Origin: Datura wrightii
Lineage: Eukaryota; Streptophyta; Magnoliopsida; Solanales; Solanaceae
DNA: 64,000 bases
Direction: 5' to 3'
Assembly (NCBI GenBank): GCA_035772735.1
Contig: JASDFA010000002.1
Span: 6,200,001 to 6,264,000 of the forward strand
Within the stretch, counting starts at the first letter, position 1. Every line of letters begins with the position of its first letter. Shown piece by piece: positions 55,760 through 64,000 of the stretch. Under the pieces are notes generated by a model, which was not told where the DNA came from, made no database searches, and was given only the letters and a program-made list of their open reading frames with translations. The position numbers and the translations under genes are program-made.

Positions 55760-56786
55760 GATACTAACAACCCTCCTAATAATTAATTCATCCAGCTATT
55801 CCACACCCAATTGCCTCATAAATTCCTAGTATCGCCTGTAAATCATCATCCTCTTTTTCTCCAACATCAAAAGAATCATGAGGTTGAACCTTCCGTACAA
55901 TATACCAGCCTTTATTCAAAAGATCGCTTCCATAAAATACTTGTGATACTTGATTGGCTGATACAAAAGTCTAATTTATTTTCAAATTATCTTTGGTGGT
56001 TAATACTTACAAAGCCATATTCATCTACTTTTGTTCCCCTTTATTGATCATACACATCAAACCACGTACACCAAAATAGCATAACTCTTCATCCACCAGT
56101 AAATTGTAATTCAAGAATCTTAGTTAACTCTTCGTAGTAATCAATATTTTTATTCTCTTCATCAGTCTCACTAACTACAACCACCCCATAATTTTGAGTT
56201 CTCAAATTTTTATCATGGTCTTGGACGTGAAACCTACATCCATTAGTAACGTAGCCTTTGAAACTTGTCACTTATGAAAGAGGACCATGTGACAATGAGA
56301 AGAAATCTTTTATTTTCTTACTGTCATTATGTTTGTGCAATTCTGCAACCTATCAAAATCAAGTACATATAGTTTAGAAAAACTATTCACAAATTAATTT
56401 GAAAAATAAAAACTTTTAACTGCACATCTTTATTTTTAACCAACTAATGAACTATCTATTTCATTCGATCTCTGAATGAGTTTTTAAGGTATCAATGATA
56501 TTTGTGAAAATTCTCTGCAAAGAATTTGAAATATAACATGCCATTTTAAGTAAGAAAATATTAAAAATACAAAATTAAATTACATGAATGAGCTATTACT
56601 TACTCGAGAAATGGTTGAATTTCATCACAGTTCTTCAAAATATAAGAATCTGCCTACTCAAATTCATTTAAAACAAGACCGACTAGTGTGCCACCCCTCA
56701 AAGAATTTCTAGATTGAGAAAAAATTGGTAAACCTCCATCAGATCCAATAGAAGCACCATCATAATTATGTTCATGGAGATTAAAT
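55760..56786 (-). pseudogene. CACTA (En/Spm-like) transposon remnant, DUF4216 region
   Basis: The minus strand reads, right to left: HNYDGASIGSDGGLPIFSQS (about 56700-56780), LKNCDEIQPFLE (about 56610-56645), an AT-rich gap that looks like an intron, then FKGYVTNGCRFHVQDHDK, SGVVV-like NYGVVVVSETDEE and ITKILELQF (56089-56271), then FWCTWFDVYDQ and GTKVDEYGFVSIN (about 55975-56088). These are the segments around the DUF4216 domain of plant CACTA elements. Stops and frameshifts break it; no terminal inverted repeat seen. It ends at the T2 LTR. Confidence 0.75.
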
Positions 56787-57440
56787 TGTCACACCCCACC
56801 TTAGGGGGGTAACTGGCACCTAATGCCATACCGGACTCTTAGACGACCTAGCTGGGCATATACACTTCTGGTGCATACCAGCCGCACCTATCACAAACAT
56901 AAGCAGTTATATCTCAACTCAAAACATAGCCTTAGGCCGACAAGGCCGCTACATAAATACCTACATGGAATCAGCTAACCCAGTTGCAATAATATCATCC
57001 TACGCGGGCAGACAAGACCAACATACTTCTAAATCATAACAAAAGGAAGTAGGCACACAATACACATATATAAGATGGTTAGGCTGCTAACAGATAAGAC
57101 AACTAGACCCCACATGACCATTACGCATGTCTAACCAAAAATTGTAGTATACAATCCTCTAGGAGTAACATATTGGTATGGACAGGGCCCCGACCTACCC
57201 AAAACCTATACGTCAAAAGTCAAGAAAACCTCTAATCTATGGAAACTTCGGAGAAAAGGAGCTGGCCAATCTGCTAAATCTGACGGCTACTAAGGAGACC
57301 TCAAAACATGTTTGTCTGAACTTACAAGCTAGTATGTAGTGCCTCATGCATGGGCATCACTACAATATGTTCCAATATGTAAGGAAATAAATAATAAACT
57401 GTATAGAAGCTGATAAAGAACTGGAAGTAATCACCCATAA
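56787..57440 (-). repeat. Truncated 3' LTR of T2 (chromovirus)
   Basis: The plus strand starts TGTCACACCCCACC after TAAAT. It is a typical LTR edge (...GGGGTGTGACA on the minus strand). Its inner boundary and polypurine tract are not visible; sequence passes into chromodomain coding around 57440, so the U3 end is probably deleted. Confidence 0.55.
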
Positions 57441-58451
57441 GGGACAAAAGTTAACCTTAATAATCTCACAACTTGACGATCCAATATTTCCACCGGAACT
57501 TCCTTGTTCCTTAGCCTCCGAACTTGACGATCCAACATTCCAATGGAACTTCCTCATAGCTAAGGCTATCTTTTACACCAACGCTGTCCACTGGGACTAC
57601 TAGAGCTGGATCTCCCAAACATTTCTTCAAAAGTGATACATGAAACATAGGATGCACGGAAGATAACTCTGAGGGAAACTCCAATTTATACTCCACCATG
57701 CCAACTCCTCTCACAATCGGTAGGGACCAACATAGCGGGGACTGAGTTTTCCTTTCTTCCCAGACTGCATTACTCCCTTCATAGGAGATACCTTCAGAGA
57801 TACCCAATCATCCACCTTGAACTCCAACTCTCTCCTCCTTACATCAGCATATGACTTTTGACGAGTCTGAGCGGTTTTCAACCTGTCCCTTATCAATTGA
57901 ATCTTCACCATAGCCTCAAGAACCGAATTTGGCCCTATCATAGCTGCCTCACCAACCTCAAACCATCCAATGGGTGATCTACATCTCCGCCCATAGAGAG
58001 CCTTGAACGGTGCCATTTGGATAATGGAGTGATAGTTGTTATTGTAAGCAAACTCGATTAGGGGAAAGTGATCATCCCAACTACCTTTAAAGTCCATCAC
58101 GCAAGCTCTCAACATGTCTTTGAGAGTTTGAATTTTCCGCTCCACTTGACCATCCGTTTGCAGATGAAACATTGTGTTGAGCTTAACTTGAGTCCCAAGC
58201 CCTTTTTGAAAAGACTGCCAAAACTGAGAGGTAAATTGAGTACCTTGGTCTAAAATAATGGAAAAGGGCACTCTATGTAACCGAACCAACTCTCGGATAT
58301 ACAGTTTGGCATAATCATTCGCTGAATCTGTGGTTTTTACCAGTAGGAAATGTGCAGTCTTGGTCAACCTGTCTATCACCACCCAAATGGAATCATGTTT
58401 TCGGTGAGTACGAGCTAATCCTATTATGAAATCCATATTAGTTTCTTCCAT
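57441..58451 (-). pseudogene. Integrase core, C-terminus and partial chromodomain of T2
   Basis: 58451-57711 (246 residues): MDFIIGLARTHRKHDSIWVVIDRLTK, ILDQGTQF (second Asp; SDRG expected), TDGQVERK (Glu), then the tail DDWVSLKVSPMKGVM...LSPRYVGPY. Continuing at 57511-57807: YKLEFPSELSSVHPMFHVSLLKK and the start of a chromodomain, SYEEVPLE. A 50-bp tandem duplication interrupts the chromodomain. Confidence 0.88.
57471..57555 (-). repeat. 50-bp-period tandem duplication in the T2 chromodomain
   Basis: AACTTGACGATCCAA occurs at about 57471 and 57521, each followed by a (T/C)ATT(T/C)C...GGAACTTCC segment, giving two copies about 50 bp apart. The period is not a multiple of three, so it shifts the frame. 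Confidence 0.8.
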
Positions 58452-58463
58452 TTCTTCCCACTT

Positions 58464-59280
58464 CTAAGTAGGAATGCTGATATCCCAAACTACTCCTCCC
58501 GGCCTTTGATGTTCAACCTTTACTTGCTGACAGTTCGGGCATCTGGCTACAAATTCTACAATATCCTTCTTCATCCCATCCCACCAATAGATTTCTCGTA
58601 AATCACGATACATCTTGATGGCACCAATACCTGGATCCATGGGCCTCATGAAATAACTGGCTCCTCAAATCGTCAACATCTGGGACACATAGGCAACCCC
58701 AGTACCAAAGCACACCATCTTTCCCTTGAGAGAAAACCTCTACCTTCTGACTTCAAACGGCTTCTTTCAACTTTATCAAAGTCAGGTCCTCATCTTGTCA
58801 AGATTTCACATCAGTCACCAAGAAAAATACTGATCTGCTTAGAACAACAACACCGCCATCGGTAGAATCAATCAATCTCACTCCTAACCATGCGAGATGA
58901 TGCACATCCTTCACCAGCTCTCTCTTTCCTTCCTCCACATGGGATATACTCTCCATAGAGAGCCTACTAAGTGCGTCCCCCACCACATTAGCTTTTCCCG
59001 GATGGTAAAGAACACTCATATCATAGTCTTTGAGTATCTCTAACCACCTCCTTTGTCGTAGATTGAGGTATTTCTGTGTGAACACATATTGCAAGCTCTT
59101 GTGGTCTGTAAACACATCCACATAAACCCCCTACAAGTAATGTTGCCATATCTTTAATGCAAACACCACCGCGGCCAATTCGAGATCATGGGTCGGGTAA
59201 TTCTTCTCATGGACTTTCAACTATCTCGAGGAGTATGCAATCACCTTCCCTTGCTGCATCAATACACACTCGAGTCCAAT
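58464..59280 (-). pseudogene. Integrase zinc finger and RNase H of T2
   Basis: 58464-58649: IGAIKMYRDLREIYWWDGMKKDIVEFVARCPNC, the HHCC region. 58798-59121: DVFTDHKSLQYVFTQKYLNLRQRRW and GKANVVGDALSR (normally VADALSR; Ala changed to Gly). RNase H N-part at 59121-59280 is broken by stops. Confidence 0.85.
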
Positions 59281-59399
59281 TCTCAAAGCATTAAAATACA
59301 CCACAAAACCATTTGTACCCTCGGGTAGGGTCAACACCAGTGTTGTAGTAAGTCGAGCCTTCAACTCTTGGAAGCTCTTCTCACAAGCCTCCAACCATT

Positions 59400-60284
59400 G
59401 GAACTTTACCTTTTTCTAAGTCAACTTTGGTCAAAGGTGCTGCAATAGATGAGAAATCCTCAACAAATCTCTTATAGTAGCTAGCTAAACCCAAGAAACT
59501 CTGAATATATGAGTGATTCACGGGTCTAGGTCAATTCTTCACCGCCTCGATTTTCTAAGAATCTACTTTTATGCCCTTGCTTGATACTACATGGACCAGA
59601 AATGCTATCGACTTCAACTAGAAATCGCACTTGCTGAACTTTGAATACAATTGGAGATCCTTGAGAGTCTAAAGCACTACTCTAAAATGAGCGGCATGCC
59701 TCCTCCTCGCCCCGAGAGTGTATAAGGATGTCTTCAATGAACACAATCATGAGCATGTCCAGATACGATTTAAACACCCTATTCATCTGGTCCATAAAAG
59801 TTGAAGGAGCATTTGTTAGTACAAAAGACATGACTAAAAACTCATAATGACCATACCGCATCCTAAAGGCTATCTTCGGGATATCACACTCCCGAACCCT
59901 GAGGTGATGATACCCGAACCTGAGCTCTATCTTTGATGAACACTCGGCAACCTGAAGCTGGTCAAGTATATCATCAATCCTAGGTAAAGGATACCTATTC
60001 TTAATGGTGACCTTGTTCAATTGTCGATAGTCAATGCACATCCGAATCGAACCATCCTTCTTCCAGACAAATAACACCCAACAGACCTTGCTCGGTCTGA
60101 TAAAGCCCTTATCTAATAGGTCCTTCAACTGATCCTTCAACTCTTTTATCTCGGATGGAGCCATCCTGTAAGGAGGGATAGATATAGGTTGCGTATCGAG
60201 TAGAAGATAAATACCAAACTCAATCTCCCATTTGGGAGGAACACCTGGAAAATCATCGGGAAAGACCTCTAGATACTCACGCAC
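59400..60284 (-). pseudogene. Reverse transcriptase of T2
   Basis: 59682-60284 (200 residues): FPDDFPGVPP linker, then FVWKKDGSIRMCIDYRQLNKVTIKNRYPLP, KIELRFGYHHLRVRE (Asp of KIDLRSGYHQ changed to Glu), and the catalytic box MIVFIEDILIHS, where FIDDILVYS is expected; the first catalytic Asp is Glu. 59400-59680 is frameshifted thumb/connection. Confidence 0.88.
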
Positions 60285-60299
60285 CAGCAGAAATGACTG

Positions 60300-60782
60300 G
60301 ATAGTCGGGGTTTCAGACTAAACATCCTTAACCCTGACCAGATGGTACATGCAACCCTTAGAAATCATCTTCCAAGCCTTAAGATATGACATAAATTGAC
60401 CTGTTGGTACAACTGAACTACCCTTCCACTCCAAGATTGATTCACCCGGAAACGAAATTCCACTACACGGGTTCTATAATTTACAGAATAATAACACGCA
60501 TACAACCAATCCATGCCAAGAATAATATCAAAGTCAGTCATAGTTATCTACAAGGTCTGTGGAGTGGACTTTATGCAATATAGTGACCAGGCATCCTCTA
60601 TACACCCGCCTAGCTACAACCGAATCACCAATAGGAGTAGAAACCGAAAATGGTTCTGACAGAGTCTCGGGACAAACTCCGAAGCTACTAGCAATGTAAG
60701 GGGTCACAAAAGAAAAGTTAGCTCCCATATCTAGCAAGGCATAAACATCAATATGAAAAACACGCAACATACCAGTGAGCAC
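60300..60782 (-). pseudogene. Protease of T2
   Basis: 60534-60782 (82 residues): VYALLDMGANFSFVTPYIA. The active-site triad is DMG rather than DTG or DSG, with the catalytic Asp kept. 60300-60533 is the linker to RT with stops. Confidence 0.8.
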
Positions 60783-60784
60783 AT

Positions 60785-61050
60785 TTGGGAGACTTCCTAC
60801 TCCTGACGGGGTGCTAAAGCATAAAACCTGTTTTGACGCTGACCGCCGGCTGAACTGGTCGACGTACCCTACTGAGGGGGCCGTGTTGCTGGAGCGGCAG
60901 AACCGACTACTGCCATACAGGCTCCACTGACCCCTGATCTAGCTAAAGGGCAATCTGTGAGTCTGTGTCCGGCTTTGCCACACCCGGAACAAGCATCCGA
61001 GTTGACTAGGCACCTCCCAAGATGATTCTTGCCGCACTTCGCACAAGCTG
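60785..61050 (-). pseudogene. gag: Gag zinc-knuckle end of T2, cut by an LTR
   Basis: The open segment reads CAKCGKNHLGRC followed by CSGCGKAGHRLTDCPLA, two zinc-binding motifs of chromovirus gag. N-terminal to the first Cys, coding stops and the LTR edge TGTCACGACCC begins at 61051, so most of gag is missing. Confidence 0.85.
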
Positions 61051-61560
61051 GTGTCACGACCCAAGCATAGACCCGGATCGTAGACATGGGACAAGGGACC
61101 CCGAGAGACCCTAAGTCGACCCATGGAATAAGTATTCAACTAACTCATTTAATAATCATGAAGAAAACATAATTATAACTCAGCAGAAGTCTCATACAAA
61201 CAAAACATCAAAATAATATCCGAAGCTATACATACATAAGTCTTAAAGCCACTAATCTAGACGAGCTGATGGGACAAGACCCCAACTAACTCAACAATAC
61301 TGAAACTAAAAGTACATAAAGGAAAATGATAGTCTAGGCCTCAAAAGATGAGTATTCACCAACCAAACAGGTACGAACTCTGATAAGCGACTACGAGTGG
61401 GGCTGAACTTGAGAACCGGGTCCAGCATCATGAAACGATGTAGTATAGAAAGTATGATGTCAGTATGTGGAATGTACTGAGTATGCAAGGTAAGTAAAAC
61501 CGCTCTAGCAACGCAAATCATTTAAAAACATTTCATGCATATCATAAGCTTTCAAGTATA
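61051..61560 (-). repeat. Partial chromovirus-type LTR
   Basis: The plus strand TGTCACGACCCAAGC... is the reverse complement of the end of 13097-15035. It carries the ATGTAC-TGAGTATGCAAGG segment (61470-61492) common to these LTRs. It is truncated at about 61540-61575 against E5 internal sequence; the boundary is approximate. Confidence 0.6.
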
Positions 61561-62523
61561 AGTAGAAGGGCTACATGCATTCATCCTGGGTGTCTCAACC
61601 AAAGTTATACAACTGCACACATGCTTCAAAATTTACAACACTTGCATCTCACAATCATACATAGCACATAAAAAGAACATCAAGTCATCAATCAACAACG
61701 GGTTCCAAAATAAAAACCTATTGACTAATTTTCCCTCAAGACGGTCATCATCCATCCATCGTCGGGAATAGTCTCTAACTATGACTACAACAGCTATGTA
61801 CAGACAAAGAAAAATTGTATTCATCGGTTCAAAGTGCCCCCCATTGGAAAAGAACTGAAAAGAAAAACCAACACGTGGGAGAATCATGCTCAACTCAACT
61901 TTTTCATCTAAAAATACCTTACAAATAACTAATTCCACCCAAAATCATTAAGCACAAAATTTTGAAATTTCCCTCACCCCACACTTAAAAAATGCTATGT
62001 CCCCAAAGCATCAAATTACAATTTGAAAAGGGTGAGAAATACTCCCCGAGGCCTCTAGGACTAGCTAACAACATATTTTTCTTCCTTTTAGTATAAGTGG
62101 GTTACCGACCCCACACTTTTCCTCTTTCATGCTTCTTAGCTTCCCCTTTCCAAAGGTACTCAGACTTCCCCTCCCTCTGTGCTTAATTCACCACCAAAAA
62201 CAGCAACAAGATGAAAACAAACAAAATCAACACAAATGAAAAAAAATAAAATTGTACCTGTGGTACCCTTGGGTTGCCTCCCAAGTAGTGCCTGATTTTA
62301 TGTCGCGGAATGACGTGGACTATCCTTCCTAGGACATCCTCAAACCAGTGTTCCCTTTCGAGAACCATCTTCTTCTCTTTTTGTTTTTCGAGGGAACAGC
62401 CTCCACTCTGTCCCTCTCTTGTTCCTACTCCTTCTCTAACTGAAGCCCTCAATCAGATTTGGGTTGAAAAGTGATCATCTCCTGTGGCTGTGGACTCATG
62501 CAATCTACCACCCCACATTTAGC
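61561..62523 (-). other. E5 post-protease and 3' internal tract
   Basis: Three PPT-like tracts (AAGTGTGGGGT or close on the minus strand) at about 61976-61988, 62103-62112 and 62511-62520, the hairpin at 61992-62011, and the conserved AAGACGGTCATCATCC segment at 61738. An open segment at 62183-62452 ends RHYLGGNPRVPQ, which reads through the post-pol hairpin; I do not think it is a gene. Confidence 0.6.
62268..62285 (-). other. Post-pol hairpin (E5 copy, compensated stem)
   Basis: On the minus strand CTTGGG, loop AGGCAA, CCCAAG. Compared with CACGGG/CCCGTG in H, two base pairs have changed on both sides and the loop is the same as H's. Confidence 0.85.
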
Positions 62524-63230
62524 CTATGACAACACACTGACCTTACAAAGGTCTCTGTAGTGTATGGGTGGGTTGATCTCTTGGTAAACTCGGAAGAGCT
62601 CTTCTTCATCATCGACCCTCATTTTAAAGGTCCCCACTCTTACATTTATAATTTCTCTTCCAGTGGCCAAGAAAGGCCGTCCCAAGATCAGGGGTACCTT
62701 ATCATCAACTTTAAAATCAAGTATAATGAAATCAACGGGTATAATGAACTTACCTACTTTGATGAGAAGATCCTCGATTATTCCATCTGGTGCCACTTGA
62801 GACTTGTGTGCTAGTTGCAACATCATTCGTCTTGCCCTCGATTGACCCAACCCCAATGTATTAAACAAAGATAAGGGCATTAGATTCACTGCTTCCGCTA
62901 AATCACATAGAGCTCTTATTACTTCTACTTTACCAATTTGTATGGGGAGGGTAAAACTCCTTGGGTTTTTGATCTTTTTCGATATCTTGCTCATTACCCT
63001 GTGGCTGCACTCCTCAGTCAGTGCCACTATCTGAACATCTACCAATATGAATTTGTTGGCGACCACATCTTTCAAGTACTTAGCGTACTTGGGAATTCCT
63101 TGCAAAACATCAAGCAAAGGCAAACTTATGTGAAGTTCTTTGAATATATCAAAGAACTTTTTAAAGCATTCCTCCTCCTTGCTCTTTTTGAGTCTTTGCG
63201 GGAATGGTGGTGGTGGTCTCTGTGCTTACA
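62524..63230 (-). pseudogene. Protease of E5
   Basis: 62524-63123 (199 residues): LLDVLQGIPKYAKYLKDVVANK, then LCDLAEAVNLMP in place of the DLGASINLMP active site; the catalytic Asp is kept but Gly is Ala and the next residues differ. LILGRPFLATG flap-region motif present. The upstream part continues as RPPPPFPQRLKKSKEEECFKKF (63125-63210). Confidence 0.88.
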
Positions 63231-64000
63231 ATAATGATGATTGTGCATTTTGTTGCACAACACTCTGATTATCACCCTTGTCAGTCAGTGGTCCCTTTCC
63301 GACCAGCTCCGGCTACACCTCATTTTTCTTTTCCTTCGGCGGTGTATCAGCCAATTACTTGCCACTCCTCAAACTGATAGCATTGACCTGTCGAGGGTTT
63401 GTATCTGTGTCACCGGGTAACCCTCCTTGAGGTATGGTTTGCTGAGCAATTGCTATTTGACCCGTATGCTTCTCTAGATTGCGGATGGACAACTGCTGAT
63501 TTTTCAAATTTGATGCCATCCTCGCCTGATTCTCTGCTAATTGAGTTTGTGTTGCCATAATCTTCTGCAACGTTTCCTCAATATTGCTACTCAATTGGCC
63601 ATCATTATGCCTGTTCTGCTGCTGATACTGCTTCTGCTGAGGTTGCTGGTAGCTTTGACTGTGATTTCCAACCCAAGAAAAATTCGGGTGGTTCTGCCAA
63701 TTCTTGTTGTAATTGTCCCTAAAATTCTTATTATTTCTCTACACATTTCCAACAAAATTGATCGATTCAGGATTGGCCCCACAAGATTCTGCATTGTGCC
63801 CATTATTAACGCATATTTCACACCAACTAGGTGTCTTCTGAACTGCATTCACCTGTCCCTGTTGTTGGTTCATACTCAGTTTGTTGAAGTGAGTCATCAT
63901 CTAATGTTGAAATGATGCTAGTTGTGCTGCCAAGGCATTGACACCATCCACATCTATCATCCCTGTTGTTCTCTTTCCTGCCCCTCTCGATGACTCACTG
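63231..64000 (-). pseudogene. gag: Gag C-terminal half of E5
   Basis: 63355-63594: coiled-coil-like MSSNIEETLQKIMATQTQL...NLEKHTGQIA then GGLPGDTDTNPRQVNA, as in E1. Zinc knuckle CEICVNNGHNAESC at about 63775-63825 in another open piece. Stops (at about 63352 and 63228) and frame changes break it. Gag continues beyond the window. Confidence 0.88.

Larger units (their letters stand above)
61561..64000 (-). mobile_element. E5: reduced Athila-like element, gag-protease only, continuing past the window
   Basis: Minus orientation: gag, protease, post-pol hairpin and 3' internal tract. RT-RNase H-integrase and the extra ORF are both absent: only about 280 bp separate the post-pol hairpin (62268) from the GGGGAC hairpin (61992), where E1, H and N carry about 2.5 kb. 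LTRs are outside the window or lost. It is a diverged subfamily relative to E1/H/N. Confidence 0.8.

Noticed and set aside
62183..62452. Small 89-codon gene in E5
   Set aside because: It reads through the conserved post-pol hairpin and an AT-rich tract, has no start context or homology, and equals non-coding sequence in E1, H and N.

Overview
This is plant nuclear heterochromatin made almost entirely of transposable elements. I see no host single-copy gene, rRNA, tRNA or CRISPR array. The protein families point to a flowering plant, probably an asterid. Solanaceae is my best guess, from the style of the gag protein and of the 'putative plant transposon protein' ORF, but this is low confidence. 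Nearly everything coding lies on the minus strand.

Two Ty3/gypsy lineages dominate. The first is Athila-like: a tRNA-Asp-type primer site, LTRs of about 1.42 kb running TGATC...GAACA on the minus strand, gag-PR-RT-RH-INT, and then an extra ORF between pol and the 3' LTR. Copies are E1 (1-7914), A2 (10343-13096), a solo LTR S1 (15349-16766), H (26152-49132), N (inside H, 31984-45208) and E5 (about 61561-64000). The second is chromovirus-like (Tekay/Del type, tRNA-Met primer site, LTRs of 2.2-2.5 kb): G (17053-50042), a solo LTR S2 (50312-52551), a decayed T2 (56787-61050) and LTR pieces at 13097-15035 and 61051-61560. Between them lie remnants of LINEs (16772-17047, 53970-55215), a CACTA transposon (55760-56786) and an oppositely oriented element carrying another extra-ORF protein (7915-10342).

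The centre is a three-level nest that can be read from target-site duplications. G sits between AGCAA and AGAAA. H is inserted in G's 5' LTR and is flanked by TTTTG at 26147-26151 and 49133-49137. N is inserted in H at GCACT (31979-31983 and 45209-45213). Solo LTRs S1 (TACCT) and S2 (ACAGG) also have perfect duplications. N carries an extra scar: 399 bp of H (33407-33805) lies between N's 3' LTR and its polypurine tract, joined through the 10-bp match CAAGATCACT.

In the Athila-like group, gag-pol supplies replication. E1, H and E5 have each lost RT-RNase H-integrase but keep gag-protease coding (uninterrupted for about 790 codons in E1), so they look like non-autonomous elements that would depend on a partner such as N. 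N keeps one unbroken frame of about 1787 codons with no indel, stopped only by six nonsense codons of the kind produced by cytosine deamination. The extra ORF has a gene-like layout of its own: a GC-rich hairpin block shared with the LTR U3, a TATA-like site in N, a conserved 5' splice site, an intron of about 0.7 kb, and a 3' splice site a few bases before the ATG. That apparent internal gene, and the conserved hairpins around it, are the most interesting material here.
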